Source: Chloroflexota bacterium | GTDB lineage: Bacteria > Chloroflexota > Anaerolineae > Aggregatilineales > Phototrophicaceae | Reading direction: 5' to 3' | NCBI GenBank assembly: GCA_013388745.1 | Contig: JACAER010000032.1 | Location: forward strand, 1-64,000 | DNA: 64,000 bases | In this document: positions 62,828 to 64,000 of the stretch, one piece after another | Layout: the number at the start of each line of letters is the position of its first letter | Position numbering within the stretch: position 1 is the first letter of the stretch | The notes under the pieces: model-generated | What the model saw: only the letters and a program-made list of their open reading frames with translations | The model's database searches: none | Told to the model about the DNA's origin: nothing | Made by a program: the position numbers and the translations under genes

Positions 62828-62851
62828 AGTCTTACTTAATATTTTAAGACT
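62828..62851. promoter_or_regulatory. Palindrome upstream of the giant kinase gene
   Basis: AGTCTTA (62828-62834) and TAAGACT (62845-62851) are perfect inverted arms around a 10-nt AT-rich spacer. It sits 30-53 bp before the kinase start and overlaps TATAGT (minus strand, 62828-62823), a possible -10 box. Likely an operator or promoter element. Confidence 0.4.
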
Positions 62852-63018
62852 TCTAGTCGATAGGAGTCGCCTACCATTATATATTCCCCCCAAATTCCCC
62901 CCTCTCCGGTAGGAGACAAGCCCCCCTTGCTAAGGTGTAGAGTGAAAGTGTCAGTGAAATTTGCACAGCAGCGGCGCAGAACTGACAGCGCAGCACGGGT
63001 GGATGGGGAGCAAAGATC

Positions 63019-63249
63019 ATGTTTAACTACTATCAGAACAGCGAACAGGCTTATATCGGGCAGGAAGAACAACTCGCGCAGGCCCAAAATGACCGACTGG
63101 CGGAAAAGGCAGAACCGCTGTCGCTGTACGAAATCGCAGTAAACGCCATGCGCAGTGCGCTGAACAGAGCGCGTCAGGGGCTGCAACATCGTCCCGCGCC
63201 CGCGCCCCAACCGCGCCTGCGCTTCGGCAAACGTGTACTTCAGCGCTAA
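63019..63249 (+). CDS. Small basic protein of unknown function
   Basis: 76 residues. GGGGAG lies 8 nt before the ATG and a strong terminator follows, so it looks like a real single-gene unit. The first half is polar and Gln/Glu-rich (NSEQAYIGQEEQLAQAQNDR), the middle an amphipathic helix (LSLYEIAVNAMRSALNRARQ), and the end Pro/Arg-rich and strongly basic. No membrane segment or signal peptide. No family recognised. It is divergent from the giant kinase gene and could share its regulation. Confidence 0.65.
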   Translation: MFNYYQNSEQAYIGQEEQLAQAQNDRLAEKAEPLSLYEIAVNAMRSALNRARQGLQHRPAPAPQPRLRFGKRVLQR

Positions 63250-63303
63250 GCACAACATCAAACAGACAGTTCGCGCAGGGTGCGCATCCTGCACTTAAAG
63301 CGG

Positions 63304-63340
63304 CAGCGCCGGTTGTGGAAACACACCGGCACTGTTTTTA
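63304..63340 (+). terminator. Intrinsic terminator after the small basic protein gene
   Basis: A stem of about 12 bp (CAGCGCCGGT-T-GTG with CAC-ACCGGCACTG, one mismatch and one bulge) closed by a GAAA tetraloop and followed by TTTTTA. Confidence 0.8.
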
Positions 63341-63542
63341 TGTCGCCGGAAACGCGCGTTATTTGCTACGGAATATTGCGCATTATATGAGGATATTTGG
63401 TTGTATAGTGAGGAAAAAGCGAGCGCTGAGCAAAAGTGTGTTCAGCCGCGCGCTACGAGAGATGAAAAATGTGGCTTTGCGATCGTTTTTGTATTTTGCT
63501 AAGCCGCTGACCGCTAAAAGCTATTTTCAGGAGTAAAAGATC

Positions 63543-64000
63543 ATGTCTTTGGAAGTCTTGTCTCGTCCGGCACAGGGTACGCCCAAAAGCACGCCACTGC
63601 TGTTTGTTCATGGCGCGTGGCATGGCGCGTGGTGCTGGGATGAATACTGGATGCCGTATTTCGCCCAGCAGGGCTATCCCTGCTACGCGCTGAGTCTGCG
63701 TGGGCACGGCGGCAGCCCGGCGGTCAAGCCTATGTTCCTGAACAGCATCAACGACTACGTGCAGGATGTAGCGACCATCGCGGCGCGCATTAAGGATGAA
63801 ACTGGGCAGCCGCCAGCGCTCATCGGTCATTCGATGGGCGGGTTTATCACACAAAAATATCTCGAAAAATATGATGCCCCTGCCGGCGTGCTGCTGGCGT
63901 CGATTCCCATACATGGCGCGCTGCCCTTTTTCCTGCGTTTGGCTGTGACGCAGCCGCTGGCAACGCTGAAATCGCTCTTTACCCTGACGCTCTACAGCTA
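63543..64000 (+). CDS. Alpha/beta hydrolase (5' part; runs off the window)
   Basis: 153 residues visible, 3' end outside the window. AGGAG lies 10 nt before the ATG. The alpha/beta hydrolase start is clear: LLFVHGAWHGAWCWDEYW (oxyanion HG), SLRGHGGS, and the nucleophile serine in LIGHSMGGFI. The HGAWHGAWCW phrase is typical of plant-type esterases/methylesterases and bacterial lipase-like relatives. No signal peptide. The catalytic Asp and His are expected beyond the window. Substrate unknown. Confidence 0.9.
   Translation, partial: MSLEVLSRPAQGTPKSTPLLFVHGAWHGAWCWDEYWMPYFAQQGYPCYALSLRGHGGSPAVKPMFLNSINDYVQDVATIAARIKDETGQPPALIGHSMGGFITQKYLEKYDAPAGVLLASIPIHGALPFFLRLAVTQPLATLKSLFTLTLYS

Noticed and set aside
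63315-63536. 73-codon frame before the alpha/beta hydrolase
   Set aside because: It starts inside a terminator hairpin and has no ribosome-binding site or recognisable content.
1-64000. tRNA, rRNA, CRISPR, insertion sequence or prophage
   Set aside because: No T-loop or cloverleaf pattern, regularly spaced repeats, transposase motif or terminal inverted repeats were noticed while reading. A tRNAscan or CRISPR search would be decisive.

Overview
The window reads as about 58-60% GC chromosomal DNA from a member of the Chloroflexota, most likely an Anaerolineae-type lineage. This is inferred from gene content: a giant Ser/Thr kinase-nSTAND-WD40 protein, SH3b/excalibur and Pro-Thr-linker secreted proteins, HEAT-repeat and TPR proteins, DUF6159, several GAF/HAMP histidine kinases, and single-membrane style lipoproteins. 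No rRNA, tRNA, CRISPR array, insertion sequence, phage gene or replication origin was recognised. About 53 genes are dense, on both strands, and often overlap by 1-17 nt.

Region by region. 1-6607: carbohydrate-use locus with a secreted CBM-like protein (cut by the window edge), a secreted GH30, a ROK repressor, a GH1 beta-glucosidase and a GT1-type glycosyltransferase. Matching operator-like palindromes lie at both glycosidase promoters. 6674-11368: HEAT protein, SH3b/excalibur secreted protein, polysaccharide deacetylase and a secreted propeller-like protein. 11422-15691: endonuclease III coupled to two histidine kinases and a PIG-L deacetylase. 15785-21971: lysS and greA (greA with a terminator in its leader), an orphan nuclease-like protein, a PlsC-type acyltransferase, an aminotransferase, an FKBP isomerase and a CitE-like lyase. 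21974-27074: membrane TPR protein, M24 peptidase homologue lacking usual metal ligands, thioredoxin-like [2Fe-2S] ferredoxin and a DUF6159 membrane protein. 27308-30196: histidine kinase followed by three related stand-alone receivers, preceded by a LexA-like palindrome.

30234-30785: decayed half of an MFS transporter. 30939-37126: M23 peptidase/propeller, MscL, RsmA, an anchored low-complexity protein and M1 peptidase. 37119-42634: a minus-strand run of polyprenyl-type GT2, two methyltransferases, acetylxylan esterase, YfhO-like membrane protein and M1 peptidase. 42841-46866: six-hairpin glycosidase and FAD oxidoreductase. 46942-48470: SDR and divergent TetR with a shared palindrome. 48526-52455: rpoB standing alone, with its own promoter and terminator and no rpoC. 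52771-57273: MoaB, two head-to-head lipoproteins, the principal sigma factor and DUF177, the last two behind a consensus promoter. 57495-62798: a kinase-LuxR-nSTAND-WD40 gene broken by one in-frame TAG. 63019-64000: a small basic protein and the start of an alpha/beta hydrolase.

The least ordinary items are the TAG-interrupted signalling giant, the receiver triplet with a shared C-terminal motif, the ROK operator pair, the greA leader terminator, the symmetric TetR/SDR divergent promoter and the head-to-head lipoproteins with matching N-termini.
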